Assembly: GCA_015499995.1 (NCBI GenBank)
Contig: JADNRV010000062.1
Coordinates: forward strand, 222,938 to 286,937
Direction of reading: 5' to 3'
Origin: Flammula alnicola
Taxonomy: Eukaryota; Basidiomycota; Agaricomycetes; Agaricales; Strophariaceae
DNA length: 64,000 nt
Under the pieces are notes generated by a model, which did no database searches, was not told the DNA's origin, and saw only the letters and a program-made list of their open reading frames with translations. A program made the position numbers and the translations under genes. This document shows positions 44,729 to 56,402 of the stretch, in pieces; within the stretch, counting starts at the first letter, position 1, and every line of letters begins with the position of its first letter.

Positions 44729-45695
44729 ATGGCTAATCCTACCCCGAAAGAAATAAACTTGAACCGACCCCAGGACTTTGATGGCGATATTGAAAAATAT
44801 GCCTCTTGGAAGAAGACGGTGATGCTTTACCTAAAGATCAATTCCGCCATCTACGACACAGACGAGAAGAAGATCGTCTTCGTTCTCTCCTTCATGAGAG
44901 GAGAAGCCTCATCTAATTGGGCCGAAGAGTTCTATGACTCCCACTACACTGCCGCCGCTCCCGCGTTGGAACGACTCCAGCAACCAATGCGGTGCTAGAC
45001 CTTGGAACCTGGGATGCCTTTATTGACCAACTTGACAAAGACTACGAGATCACCGACCTGAAGGGTAACTCCCTCGAACAGTTATATGCGATCCGACAAG
45101 GGAAGGCACCCTTAGAAGAGCACATCACGAACTTCAAGATCCTGGTCAAGAAGACTGGGATCTCTGACCCGTCGATTTTAATCGACCTGTTCCGAAAATC
45201 CCTTAGGACAGAGTTGTTGAAAGAAGTCATGCGTCTCGAGACCCGACCAACTACTCTCCAAGGATGGTACGACAAAGCGAAAGACCGTGAAACGAACATG
45301 AAGATCGCCGACACAATTGAGAAGAGATACGCCAGACAGAACTCTGGGTATCAGAAGCCGAGATATGAACCGAAACCCACGAGACGCCCATTCTCGTACC
45401 GACCGCGTGACCCTGATGCGATGGACGTCGACGCGATGACGACCGACGAACGAAAGGAACTCCTCAGAACAGGATCCTGCTTCTACTGCAGGGAGCCCGG
45501 CCACATGGCGCGCGACTGCCCGAAGAAGAAGGGGAACAGAACCCGACGAACCAACAGAAACGATATGACCCACCGAAGAAGAAACTCACTGGTAGGCAGA
45601 CCAGTGCTCACATCCATTCGCTCATTGAGGAATTGGATACCGAAGAGAAAGATGCCTGCCTGGACGACTTGGCTGAAGGACGCGAGGGTTTTTAA
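44729..45695 (+). pseudogene. Gag of the chromovirus (frameshifted)
   Basis: Begins MANPTPKEINLNRPQDFDGD; a proline-rich frame is also open in phase upstream of this ATG. The capsid-like region continues in a shifted frame after about 44960 (VLDLGTWDAFIDQLDKDYE, LYAIRQGKAPLEEHITNF). A CX2CX4HX4C knuckle, CFYCREPGHMARDC, lies at about 45479. A second indel near 45535 moves the tail (LIEELDTEEKDACLDDLAEG) into the frame that ends TTT-TAA at 45693-45695. Two indels make this copy non-functional as it stands. The product would form the virus-like particle that packages element RNA. Confidence 0.85.
45686..45692 (+). promoter_or_regulatory. Slippery heptamer for -1 frameshift at the gag/pol border
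   Basis: GGGTTTT in gag phase (G GGT TTT, then stop TAA) is a canonical X-XXY-YYZ heptamer. Pol is open in exactly the -1 frame from this point (TTA ATA GGG AGA CGC). The downstream pseudoknot was not examined. Confidence 0.65.
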
Positions 45696-48600
45696 TAGGG
45701 AGACGCCGCCCAACGTCAGTCTCTCCCTATCTTTCTATTCACTCTGTATTAGTAGCCGAGATCGAGAATCAAACCATGCAATTACCATGCTCTCTCTCGT
45801 GCGAAAGTCAGAACGGTAGAACAATCGTTGGAACCACTGCCCTCTTGGACTCGGGCGCTGGCGGACAATTCATCCACCAGCAGTTTGCGAACTCTCTTGG
45901 ACTGAAACTACGACGGCTTTGGAGACCGATCAAAGCCAAGAACGTGGACGGAACACCTAATAAGGAAGGAATGATATCATACTATGTCATCATCGACCTC
46001 ACCATCAACGGAAGAATGGACCCGACCCGACTTTTAGTCACCGGCCTCGGGAAGCAGAAGATTATTCTGGGCTTCCCTTGGCTTCAAAGACAAAACCCGA
46101 ACATTGACTGGGAACTGGGAACTCTGACCTGGAGAGAAAAGATTAAGAACTCCCTTCGCAAATTCAGGGATGTATTCATTCGACTTCTTAGGACCGAACC
46201 AGCAAAGGAACCACGAAGGGTTTCACCCCTTCGTCGGACGAAATGGACCTACATCTTGACGAACTGAGGACCGATCCAGAACCTGACAGGAGCCCCACGT
46301 ATGCGGAGTTTACTCCCGTATTGAAGAGGACTGTCGAGGTAACCTCGGACGAACTCAACACAGAGACGGACACCACGGATGACCTAGTAATTTCTTTTAT
46401 CAGCGGCGAACTTACCAAAGAAACAAAGGAGACTTGGATCAATGCCAAGACAACCCAAGCGCAAACCTTCGCCTTCGCCCAAGAAAAACCAAAAGAAGAG
46501 AAAACACTGGAAGAAATGATACCGGCAGAATACCACGAATACTTGGACATCTTCGACAAACAAGCGGCAGCTCGCTTCCCTGAATCTCGACCTTGGGACC
46601 ACAAGATCGAGATGAAGGAAGGCTTTGAACCAAAATCGTTCAAAACCTACGCCTTGTCACCTGTCGAAGAAGTAAAGCTGAACGAATTTCTGAAGGAAAA
46701 CCTCGACAAAGGCTATATCCGACCCTCGACCTCACCTATGGCGTCACCCTTCTTTTTCACCTCGAAGAAGGACGGATCCCTGAGACCCTGTCAAGATTAT
46801 CGGTTTCTAAACGAATGGACGATCAAAAATGCCTATCCACTACCCCTCATTCCCGAACTTATGGACAAGCTCAAAGGGGCCAAGTACTTCACGAAACTAG
46901 ATGTGCGTTGGGGCTACAATAACATTCGGATCCGAGATGGAGACCAATGGAAAGCGGCGTTCAAGACAAACAAAGGACTATTCGAACCCACTGTTATGTT
47001 CTTTGGGATGTGCAACTCACCGGCGACCTTCCAATCCATGATGGACGACATGTTCAAAGATATGACCGCCGACACCCAAGTCGAACATTGGATAATTATC
47101 TACATGGACGACATCCTGCTTTTTTCTAAAAGCAAAGAACGGCTCAAAGAGTACACCAGACGAGTCTTACAACGACTCAGAAAGAACGACCTCTTTTTGA
47201 AACCTGAAAAGTGCTTCTTCGAACTGCCAACCATGGAGTACCTAGGCATGATCATTGAGGAAGGACGAATTAGGATGGACTCTGCCAAACTCAAAGGCAT
47301 CGCGGACTGGCCAGTACCGAAAACGCTCAAACAAGTTTGATCGTTCCTTGGATTCGGAAACTTCTATCGGAAATTCATCAGAGCCTATTCAGAAATAGCC
47401 CGTTCCATGAACGAGTTATTAAGAAAGACCAACCCTTTGAATGGACAGACACCACGCAAAAAGCCTTTGACACCCTGAAGAGGCGCTTCACTGAAGAACC
47501 CGTACTCCTAATGCCAGATACGACCAAACCATTCCAGATAGAATGCGACGCTTCGAAATACGCATCTGGTGCCGTGCTGTCACAGTTGGACACGAACGGC
47601 TCCAGACACCCTTGTGCATTCATCTCGAAGACCTTTTCACCGGCCGAACGGAACTATGAAATCTATGACAGAGAGCTCCTGGCAATCATCCGAGCCATGC
47701 AAGAGTGGAGACACTACATCCAAGGATCACCATTCACGACGACTATCCTATCGGACCACAAGAACCTGACCTACTTCCGTTCTGCCCAGAAACTGAACAG
47801 ACGACAAGCGCGCTGGTCTCTGTTCCTGTCAGAATATGACGTCAAACTGGTTCACCAAGCAGGAAGCAAAATGATCCAATCCGACGCACTATCCCGACGG
47901 CCAGACCATATCCCAGATGATGATACAGATAACGACGACATGACGCTCTTGCCCGAAGGACTCTTCGTAAACCTCATAGACCTCGAATTGCAAGAAAAGA
48001 TTGCCAATTCTCCAAACCTCGACACCGAAGCAGCAGAAGCGCTCAGAATGCTACTGGACGATGGACCACGGCACCTACGAAAACGACTAGAGGACTGGAC
48101 CACCGCTGAACACGATGGACAACGATTGTTGTTCTATAAAGGGAAAAACTATATCCCTAATAGTCAATCACTGCGACGCGAAATCGTGGAGAAATATCAC
48201 AAACCGCTGACAGCCGGACACCCGGGTGAACTGGAAACATATAATGCTATTCAGGAACATTACTGGTGGCCCGGTATGCGAACCTTTGTGAAATCCTACG
48301 TAAAAGGATGCGGAATCTGCCAACAATTCAAGATCAACAGAAATCCGTCACACCCGGCATTAATAGCACAGGAAACCGCTCACTCGAAACGACCCTTTGC
48401 CGATCCAACGATGGATTTCATCACTGGACTACCCGAGATCAACGGAAAAGATGCGGTACTGGTCGTGGTCGACCATGGTCTTACAGGGGGGGTGATTACC
48501 ATTCCTTGCTCCACTTCGGTCACGCAAGAAGAGACCGGACGCCTACTTTTGGACAATCTATACAAAAGATTCGGACTACCTGACAGCCTCAGGTCTGACC

Positions 48601-49465
48601 GTGGCCCTCAATTTGCGGCAAAAGCCTTCCGAGAGCTTCTGAAGCTCCTTGGCATCAAATCCAAATTGACCACTGCCTATCACCCGCAGTCGGATGGTGC
48701 TACGGAACGTCTTAACCAAGAAATCGAAGCATATATCTCCATATACTGCTCATCAAATCCAGACACCTGGCTCGACTCCATCAGCACTTTGGAATTCACG
48801 CACAATGATCGGCGACATGCGGACAGGCAGAGAACCCCGTTTGAACTACAAATGGGGTATTCACCAATCTCCGTTCCCACCTCATTCGAAAACACGAAAT
48901 TTCCTGCCGTTGAAGACCGAATGAAGCAGTTAATCAAAGATCGAGAAGAAGCACTTGCGGCACATGAACTAGCCCGAGCAAGGATAGCCGAACGTCGCCA
49001 ATCGAGATTCGCCCCTTCAAGAAAGGACAAAGAGTCTGGTTGGATTCACGAAATCTCAAGACGCGTTACAACAAAAAGATGGCACCTAAACGGGAAGGAC
49101 CATTTTTGATCAAAGACGTTCTGGGACCCCTAACCTATCGACTCCAGCTCCCGAAACACTGGAGAATTCACGACGTCTTCCATGCTGTCCTCTTAATGCC
49201 TTATGTGGAAAATGAGATTCATGGGAAGAATTTCACACAACCTCCTCCAGATCTCATCGACGGAGAAGAAGAATACGAAGTCGACTCAATCCTGAACCAC
49301 GAGAAACTCCGAAACGGCCGATACCGATTCCTCATCAAATGGAAAGGCTATTCGGTCGAAGAAGCCAATTGGGAAAACGAAAGCGGGCTTACAAATGCAC
49401 AGGAAATCCTCACGGCTTACAAACAACGAGTCCACCTCCCGCCCTACCAGAAACGTCAAACTTAG
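45692..49465 (+). pseudogene. Pol: protease, RT, RNase H, integrase, chromodomain (frameshifted)
   Basis: Domains in order: aspartic protease LLDSGAGGQFIHQQF (about 45843); reverse transcriptase with [13 protein letters not shown] and the catalytic [10 protein letters not shown] (about 47101); RNase H with IECDASKYASGAVL (about 47539); integrase zinc finger (KPLTAGHPGELETYNAI, GCGICQQF) and catalytic residues in DFITGLPEINGKDA, RSDRGPQFAAKAF and HPQSDGATERLNQEIEAY; and a chromodomain, [32 protein letters not shown] (49274-49385). Breaks seen: an indel between protease and RT near 46200, a TGA where the family has Arg at 47338, an indel near 47430 and another near 49010. Chromodomains direct integration to marked chromatin. 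Confidence 0.9.
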
Positions 49466-50048
49466 ACGCTCACAGCCTACCGCACAATCAAACACAGCCA
49501 CCATTTCATACGACATGTGGATCCCGACATTCTATTTTCGAATCCTTCTGTTCATCGAGCCCAGTCATCGCCACCACCTAGACCGTATTCAACGCGATGC
49601 CCACCCTTATTCAAAGAAGGATGGACCCCCATTCGACGAGAAACAAATGACATATTGAGAGATGCGAAGAGGGAAGAGGACAATCTACGAGAGATCGCGA
49701 GGAGGATGGAACACAGACGACAAGAGCTAGAGAAATCCTGAACGACCAAGGAATCCCCACTAAACTACAAGTTTCACGCACACTGCCCCAACTCTCGACA
49801 CTCCGAGTCATCACTGACTCACCTGAACCTTCTTCGAGGTTCTCCACAGCCTCGCCGGACCCGACCCCACTCATTTTTGGTCGCCGACCTATCAAGAAGA
49901 GTCAGTCGGAACCGACACTCCAACTGCTCCGAAAAATCAACAATCGATCGAAGACTTAGTCAAGTCATTCCGGAAACAACCCAGTAAATCGACTCAGAAC
50001 CAGTCAAAACAACACCGCCCTCCTCTCGCACAGACCAGGAGGCTTTAG

Positions 50049-50056
50049 TATATAAA
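50049..50056 (+). promoter_or_regulatory. TATA box upstream of the third ORF
   Basis: A TATATAAA-type sequence about 55 bp before the ATG at 50106 suggests that the third ORF has its own transcript. Confidence 0.45.
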
Positions 50057-50105
50057 TTGTATCTTTTGTACCATAACTCCCCATCTCATTCCAACCATTC
50101 ACAAC

Positions 50106-51119
50106 ATGTCTATCACCTCTAACATTATCGATCAGCTCATCGACCGCACTGAGGACCTCTCCCTTGAAGAAGCCCCTTCCAACTCCGCCCAAGACCGGGT
50201 TAACGGCAACTCTGTCACCTCTGGCACCACCAACACCCCCGAGTCTCGCCGTGCAGCAATAGACACGGTCTTCAGTAGGGTACGAAGCAACACCGATGCG
50301 GCTGATCGCCCCGAAGGGCCTGGTCCCAATGCCGTAGAAGCCGAAGCTGAAAACGACGCCATGCCGACCCTCGAGCCGAACCCCGATAACTCCGGTTGGG
50401 ATACTCCTCCCGACTACTCTGGTTGGGGAACCACCGGCGCACCAGAAGCGACCAACTGGACTGATCGGACCGACGTCACGTTCACCTATGAAGAATACAC
50501 CAGTCGGGTGACCACCGCGCAAGACTACGCTCAGGTCCAGCGTCTGACCCGCACTCATACCTTGTTAGCCTATGACACCGAAATCCTCCACCAAACTCAA
50601 ACGAGCATTGTCGCCCTTCAGGAAGAAATAACACGGCTCCGTGCATACGCCCACACCACCTTCGACAACGCGGTCTGGCATGGCATACACAGACAGCTCG
50701 GTGCTATGTTTGCCCTCAGGAGGACCTTTGTCCCGGCGCGAGGAAACGTACCCAATGGACCCAGGACCCTTCGAAGAACACCCCACGTACAATTCGTTCC
50801 AACTATAATCGTCGAGAGGTCGGACCCTTCCGGCTCCTCTTCCACAGACAGGAGCGGACGTACTAGGTCTTCGGCATACCACACTGCTCCCCAGTCCCCT
50901 ATCGTCGGCACACAACGTCGCACGCATTCACACCGACGCTGCTATTCTTGTGGTTCCACCCACCATGTCAGGAGGGACTGCCGACGATACGTATGCCGCA
51001 GTTGCCACGTCCATGCACCAGGCCATGTCACGGCCAATTGTCCCCGATGGGGATCCAGCAGCGACAACGATAGCATTGAAATCTATTTTGATGCTGCCGG
51101 ACGGCCAATCGAAGTCTAG
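50106..51119 (+). CDS. Additional retrotransposon ORF with two zinc knuckles (337 aa)
   Basis: Intact frame starting MSITSNIIDQLIDRTEDLSL. The first 150 residues are acidic, with DNSGWDTPPDYSGWGTT repeats. The central part (residues about 130-210) is predicted helical (TSIVALQEEITRLRAYA). The C-terminus has two knuckles, CYSCGSTHHVRRDC (CX2CX4HX4C) and CRSCHVHAPGHVTANC (CX2CX6HX4C), and ends GRPIEV. It lies between the chromodomain and the polypurine tract, in the sense orientation. The knuckles suggest RNA or single-stranded-DNA binding, like a second Gag. It is the only ORF of the element without a lesion. Alternatives are an env-position accessory gene or a captured gag of another element; no homologue was recognised. 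Confidence 0.75.
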   Translation: MSITSNIIDQLIDRTEDLSLEEAPSNSAQDRVNGNSVTSGTTNTPESRRAAIDTVFSRVRSNTDAADRPEGPGPNAVEAEAENDAMPTLEPNPDNSGWDTPPDYSGWGTTGAPEATNWTDRTDVTFTYEEYTSRVTTAQDYAQVQRLTRTHTLLAYDTEILHQTQTSIVALQEEITRLRAYAHTTFDNAVWHGIHRQLGAMFALRRTFVPARGNVPNGPRTLRRTPHVQFVPTIIVERSDPSGSSSTDRSGRTRSSAYHTAPQSPIVGTQRRTHSHRRCYSCGSTHHVRRDCRRYVCRSCHVHAPGHVTANCPRWGSSSDNDSIEIYFDAAGRPIEV

Positions 51120-51140
51120 GTCGATACGGAGTCTCGACAT

Positions 51141-51150
51141 AAGAAGGGGG
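51141..51150 (+). other. Polypurine tract
   Basis: AAGAAGGGGG lies three bases before the 3' LTR, as expected for the plus-strand primer of an LTR element. Confidence 0.8.
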
Positions 51151-51153
51151 TAA

Positions 51154-51669
51154 TGTTACGACCGTTTCATTTCTTTTCATTTCTCTTATCTTATCTTATC
51201 TTCACCCGCGCTTAGATGTACGCCAGCTATACTGGACACTTTCTATTTTAGTAGGAGTACCTTCCCGGTTCCGGACTATTTATAGTTTCCATACTTATGC
51301 ATCCTCGACGACACTATTATCGTCGAGAGGACTCTCCTCTCTCCATTCTGACTCCTCCACATTCCTGACTCCATTCTAACGACTCTAAAGGAGTCACTTT
51401 ATCATGGTCTGTGCACGCTCAGAGCTAGTATAAATATCGTAGACACGCAACGATGTACTTTAGCTAGTTCTTGAGAATCTTGACTATTTGTCTTGCCTCT
51501 CTCCTCGCCACGAACGTCTAAGCTCGTCGAGCCTCTAGACACGATCACTTAAGCTCGTCTGAGCCTCTAAGTGCGAACGATCTGATCCAGCACCTCTTGG
51601 CACGACTTTGGAATCACTGGTTGTTTGACTTCGACGTCGCAATCACGTTGTTTCTTGCTAGTCGTAACA
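51154..51669 (+). repeat. 3' LTR
   Basis: TGTTACGACC...GTCGTAACA, directly comparable to 43686-44202. Confidence 0.95.
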
Positions 51670-52101
51670 CCCACCATCCCTGCTGCTGCGCCGCCACCTA
51701 CCTCCCAGAGCGCGATGGCGGTATCGTTCGTGGAAGCATTTGATCACATGTGGATAGGGCAACCGGGAGATCAGGGGCACTCGACGCGAGGGAGAATGAT
51801 TGGCCTCGGTAAAAGAGGATGATCTTGTAGTTAAATGTATATACTGACAATCCATATGTTTGACATCACTTGACTTGTGACAGAGTAAGGATAAATAAGT
51901 TAAATAGGTACTTCATTTGACAGATTGAAATGAAATAAGTGAGCGACTAACTTATTGTCTTGGAATAAATGTGTGTACTACCCAGTTGAATTTATTCTAC
52001 ACTTATTCTGACAGATTCAGTGATAATAAAATATGCCTCTACTGATTCTACTGACTTTACACTAATCCTTACATATCGGAAAATGAGGTTTTTCCTGATG
52101 T
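51670..52101 (+). mobile_element. Repeat X, copy 2 (truncated by the chromovirus)
   Basis: Reverse-complement match of 6191-6622 with about two or three differences. Its left side is cut at the LTR end; its right terminus (TTTTTCCTGATGT) abuts the coding region of F-box copy A. Confidence 0.85.
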
Positions 52102-52968
52102 ATGGGAGTATGGGGCCTGGGGAACGGGTCTTGTGCTTTGCTGTCGAGAACATCCTTCAGCTGACAGTGTGTCATCCGTGGCGCTATCTGAAAGAGTTCC
52201 CAACAGTCGTCGGCGGAGATATGACGGGCTCGCATGTGGGTGATATTGTTCCATTCGATAACGACCGACTTTAGGTCAAGTCCTATGATCTTGAGTGTTG
52301 TTGGCATTGGCTTGAAATCGCCCAATTTGAACTGCCCTGCAGATTGGGACCCATAAACGTCTAGTTTAAGGGATTGTAGCTGGGAGGCCCCTTGCGAGTC
52401 TCCAACAAGATCTGACAATGAAGAGGAAGGGCCGTTGTAAGTGAGATCTCGCCACCTGCTAGAACATTGATTGATAACCGCAATCACATCGCGACTGACT
52501 GTATGGCCCCAGGAGACGCCGTGTTTAACGAAAAGGCCAATCGACAAGGGAAGTTGTCCGGATCGATCTATCCACTCCTGCGCCCAATGGGATACCGAGA
52601 GATTGTTGTGGTGATCGATTGAAAGAAAGACGGTCGTCCAGAGTCGAGGCGTTGTATGAGCAATCTGACGCCATTTTTGGCATACAGATGACAAGGCTAC
52701 TGGGGCACATCTCGCCTTTCTGTTCATTTCGCGAGGAATGCAGAGCTGGAAGATTTCGGATGAAATCTCTGAAGGGAGTCGGTGAATAAAGTGGTCGTGA
52801 CTGTAGTTCATCTCCGATTTCTGTCTTCGGGCCTCTTCGAGGAGGGTCTCCCTCACTTTGACGATCTGGATATTGAGTTCTGCCAACTTTCTGCAAGGAT
52901 CGCAGGGGCTGAGATTCGAAATTTTGGAGCAAAGGGAGTGTCGTCGCAAAAGGGCAAAGTTGTGGCAT
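52102..52968 (-). pseudogene. Array F-box copy A, 3'-truncated by repeat X
   Basis: The F-box segment reads FIHRLPSEISSEIFQLCIPR, then SSVCQKWRQIAHTTPRLWTT, WIDRSGQLPLSIGLF and LKSVVIEWNNITHM, ending at PRPHTPI where repeat X begins. Compared with copies B and C, about 190 C-terminal residues are missing. The N-terminal Cys cluster is also broken: the ATG at 52968 (MPQLCPF) is in a different frame from LCSKISNLSPCDPC, so an indel lies near 52915. A pseudogene of the tandem F-box family. Confidence 0.8.
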
Positions 52969-53099
52969 TTTCGTTGGTTGGTATCTGTTTCAGCAAAAGC
53001 TGTTACATAACAATCGTAGCTGTTATTATGAGCAATATCGAAACACCCTGGTGTGATGTGGTCAAAGAGTTTGAGAAAAGTCTCAGGCACCTTGTTGGC

Positions 53100-55080
53100 G
53101 GCTTAAGTCATAATAGGATATCTCCTTTCTCCTCCTTGAGATCTTCTCCTACTTGTACTAGTCATGTTGAGCATTGCGAGGCAGATGTTACTAGCACAGA
53201 GCGCAGCTAAAGGTGACATATAAAATGTGGAGCTTAAGAAAGACGCTGCAAAACCATCAATTTGAGGCTGTTCACACGATGGAGGGCGATGGACTCGCAG
53301 TAGACGAGCGGAAAAACAGCAGGTCGCGAGGATGGACGGCGTCATGCTCGGAAGTCGAAGTAGGTCCTAATTAATCCCGCACTTTCCTACCTCTTCCAAC
53401 AGGACTCTATTCATGCCTTAAAGTCACCAACGGAATTGTGTAAAATCAAGAAAAAAGACGATGTAGGGCTAGGCCTCGGTACTATACAAAGCAGAATGGA
53501 AGGCTACTGGGAAGATGGGTGTGCAATATGCATGGATATGAGGATGTGTATGTGGAAGAAAGATATCTATAGACGGAGACAGACAGAGACGAAGAGAAAA
53601 CGATAAAGGATGTCGAAATCTGACGACAAGAGGACGATGAAGCATGGAGAAGAGAAGAGTAACGCGACGACAAGAAGAATTGCATGTATGTATAGAGAGA
53701 AGGGATATGAGGATAGAGATGAAGATGGAGATGGAGATAGAGATAGAGATATATGAAATATGACACGCCATGGGTCGAATGTATAACGTTCCAAGGATAT
53801 ATTCGATAGCGAGAAAATGGTACAAACCCATAGAGGTGGATGGGCGAGAAAAACAGATAGTGATACCGACCTGGGCGAGCAGCTGCAGTGGGCAGCTGAC
53901 GTACGTGTAATAAACGCAGCGTGCCATCAGAAAGTCAGGACGTCTGCCCTCCGAGGTCTATTGTGATTTCATGTTTGCAAGTGGTGCATTTAAGGCTTTT
54001 CGGCACCCGTGCGATGGCGAACTCGACATCGATTGTAAGGATCTGATAACAGGGGTCGAGGACGAAGAGACTTTCCGTCGCATATATGCGATAGTCTTCT
54101 GCTAGCCGCGGACAGGATTGTCGCGCGTAATATGTGATGAGGTTGGCGCAAAACCGAGATATATGCGCAGATGAAGATATCGCTTGTTGTGTATGATAGG
54201 AATGCTGGCACGTTGTTACGTGGCCACGATGGGTGGTAATGCCATCGTCCTGCATTCATGATGTGGGGTATTGACAAGCCCGACCCGGCCAATGGATAGA
54301 GGTCGAGAAGAAAATGGAGGCACATGGGAGTAGGGCGGAAGAAAAGAACAAAGGAGGAAGAAGACAGAAGAACGTTCCCTGGATATGTAGTCGTACAGTG
54401 GAGAGAGAAAGGAAAGGCATAAACATAGAGAAAAAATAACAGCGTTCATGGAGAGGAGTGGTTTTGGGAATTGGGGTTGTAAAATTGAGAGACAAAGGGA
54501 TAGAAGGCAAGAAGGATCATGAATGGATGGAGAAATAAAAGGAGTAGGGGCTTGGCAATTGGATGCATTGAATTTGACGATAGAGGACGAGGAGGCTGAA
54601 GTCAAAGCCAAGCATCGAGTGCAAGGATGAGACCGATGTCGATGACAAAGTCATAAGCCAAACCGACCACTGATTGGAGTCGATCCTGTTCCTTCCCCGC
54701 AATCTCCATCCAAAAGCCACTTCGCCACCTCCACCTCGCCAGCTCCACCCTAAACCAAAGGAGAACCCAAACAAGTGAACGAACGCCCAAACCAAAAACC
54801 AAAAAGAAAATAGTGGAGGGAAAAAACCAAGCGCAAGGAAGAACCCCAAAAATAGAACACGGCCTCTCTCCAAGGCCAAAGTCAGCAAGCTGGCAGGTCT
54901 ACACCAAGCGCCCCTTCAAAACATCTCTAGTTCGGCATAGTCAGACACAAGTTATACCGCCAAGGGAGATTAATACAAACGTACCTCGCTTTCCAACTCC
55001 AACCACTCCTACTCGTCCACCCGTATATCGACAGCACAAGGCTGGGCCACGTCAGTTAACGACCAACCTCGGTCCCTCGC
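53100..55080. other. Low-complexity region with a GAGATA microsatellite
   Basis: Purine-rich on the plus strand, with long chance frames on the minus strand (Ser/Ile- and Ser/Phe-rich). A GGAGATA/GAGATA microsatellite lies at 53710-53752. No gene was recognised until the Pro-rich frames at about 55080. Confidence 0.5.
53710..53752 (+). repeat. GAGATA-type microsatellite
   Basis: Reiterated GATAGAGAT, GAAGATGGAGATGGAGATAG and AGATAGAGATATA. Confidence 0.85.
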
Positions 55081-55088
55081 CTTTCCCT

Positions 55089-56402
55089 CTCGCCTCAATG
55101 CCCCCACCAGGAACGCCAGGCGCAAGAGCACCCACACTCGAGCCCACCGTCGGGCCCGGCGCCTGCGCAAAAAACGCCTCACAAATGCCTGAGACACTGC
55201 ATCGTCCTGGCCTGACGACGACCCAAAGTCGGAGTCGAACCCAAGTTGGACGACGAGTTGGCGAGCGTCGCACTCGAGCTCAAAGGTGAATCTCCAGACG
55301 GTGCCTGCTACCGCTGCTGCTGTAGCGGCGGCGTACCCGCACTCGAACACAGCGCCGCTGAAGAACCAACATGCGAGAGCCTCAGCAGCGAGCGCACGCC
55401 CATCGCAGACGACGATGACGACGAGTGGTCTCATACCCCACAGTGACGGCGACCCCGATTCAGACGTCCCAGGCAAAGTGGCCAAGAACCTCGTCGGTGA
55501 CCCATGGTACGGCGGACTGGCAGTCCCATTTGGCCAGGGCGAGCCAGGTCGGAAACCCCACATCGCAGGCGAAGAAGGTCCATAGGAGGCAGCAAGCAGG
55601 AGATGGAGCGTTCGTCGGTGTGGTGTCAGGAGAAGAAGTCATCAGAGGTGGCACTGCCACACTTGATCCTGCTACTTCCATTGCCGATCCAGAATCACCT
55701 CCGCTGTCCGTCGATGACAATGAAACGACACTGCCAAGACTGAAACTTGCAGTCGCTGTCGATGGTAAGTTTCTTTATCGTTCTTCGTGATTCAAGGTGC
55801 TTATCTGTGTTTTAGTGCCTCCATGGGCCTCAACTGTGGATGTGAAAGGGTTTTACGATAAGATGCATAAGCTGAAGGCAGACATGATTTGCGAGCTCGT
55901 TGGGGTAAGACACTATCTTCGGATTTCGCATATATTAATTGACGCTTGCCGCTTAGGTATCAATCTCATGAAGTGAACTCGATGATGCCGGACGTGCTCT
56001 TGTACTAGCCCTCGTCGCAGTGCAGTATGTGCATACCTCGACGGAGCATGCGGAAAGTGTGTTAAGCACCGCCGAGCAGCTTGCTGCTGGTCTTGAAGCA
56101 CAACCGAAGATGGCAAAGAACGCAGAGTTGAAGAAGGGTGCCCTCAAAGCATCCAGTGCAGGCTCCGGAGGAGATGGTGTGGGCAATATGCATCTGAGGT
56201 TGTGAATCAGTGAATGCTCTTTAGGTCGGGATACATTTCAATGCTTTCAACAATATTGTTCGTGTCTGACGCATTCATCCCATGTAGAACTGAAATGACA
56301 CACTGCAGACGCGCAAGGAGCATCAAAGCAAGCTGCGACTAACGAGAAATTCAAGGAGGCGGTGATAAGCTTGCAGAAGAGGAAGTTCGTGGAGGTGGAA
56401 TA
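55089..56402 (+). CDS. Unidentified array-partner gene, copy E1
   Basis: A plus-strand gene between F-box copies A and B, with parts repeated at 58569-59222 and 62240-62350. Conserved pieces include VGPGACAKNA, VAKNLVGDPWYGGLAVPFGQ, GEPGRKPHIAGEE and ADPESPPLSVDDNETTLPRL. Further exons read VPPWASTVDVKGFYDKMHKL, ADMICELVG, EHAESVLSTAEQLAAGLEAQ and FKEAVISLQKRKFVEVE (stop about 56400). The exon joints are not certain, and at about 55976 an in-frame TGA must be spliced out. The protein is Ala/Pro-rich with a helical C-terminus; no domain is recognised. Its reappearance beside each F-box copy shows it was duplicated with them. Confidence 0.4.

Larger units (their letters stand above)
43686..51669 (+). 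mobile_element. Chromodomain Ty3/gypsy LTR retrotransposon (chromovirus), degenerate
   Basis: The element has two LTRs (517 and 516 bp, about 98% identical by eye), gag with a zinc knuckle, protease, reverse transcriptase, RNase H, integrase and a C-terminal chromodomain. An additional ORF lies between pol and the 3' LTR. The domain order and chromodomain place it among fungal chromoviruses, and the primer-binding arrangement resembles the Tf1/sushi branch. Gag and pol carry several frameshifts and one nonsense codon, so this copy is not autonomous unless those are sequencing errors. No 5-bp target duplication is visible: the left flank ends GATGCC and the right flank begins CCCACC inside repeat X. 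Confidence 0.93.

Noticed and set aside
53469..53927. Minus-strand Ser/Ile-rich protein
   Set aside because: It is the translation of a GAGATA microsatellite and purine-rich flanks; no codon or domain evidence.
54216..54888. Minus-strand hydrophobic Ser/Leu/Phe-rich frames as membrane proteins
   Set aside because: Low-complexity GA-rich DNA read backwards; no start context, introns or domain.
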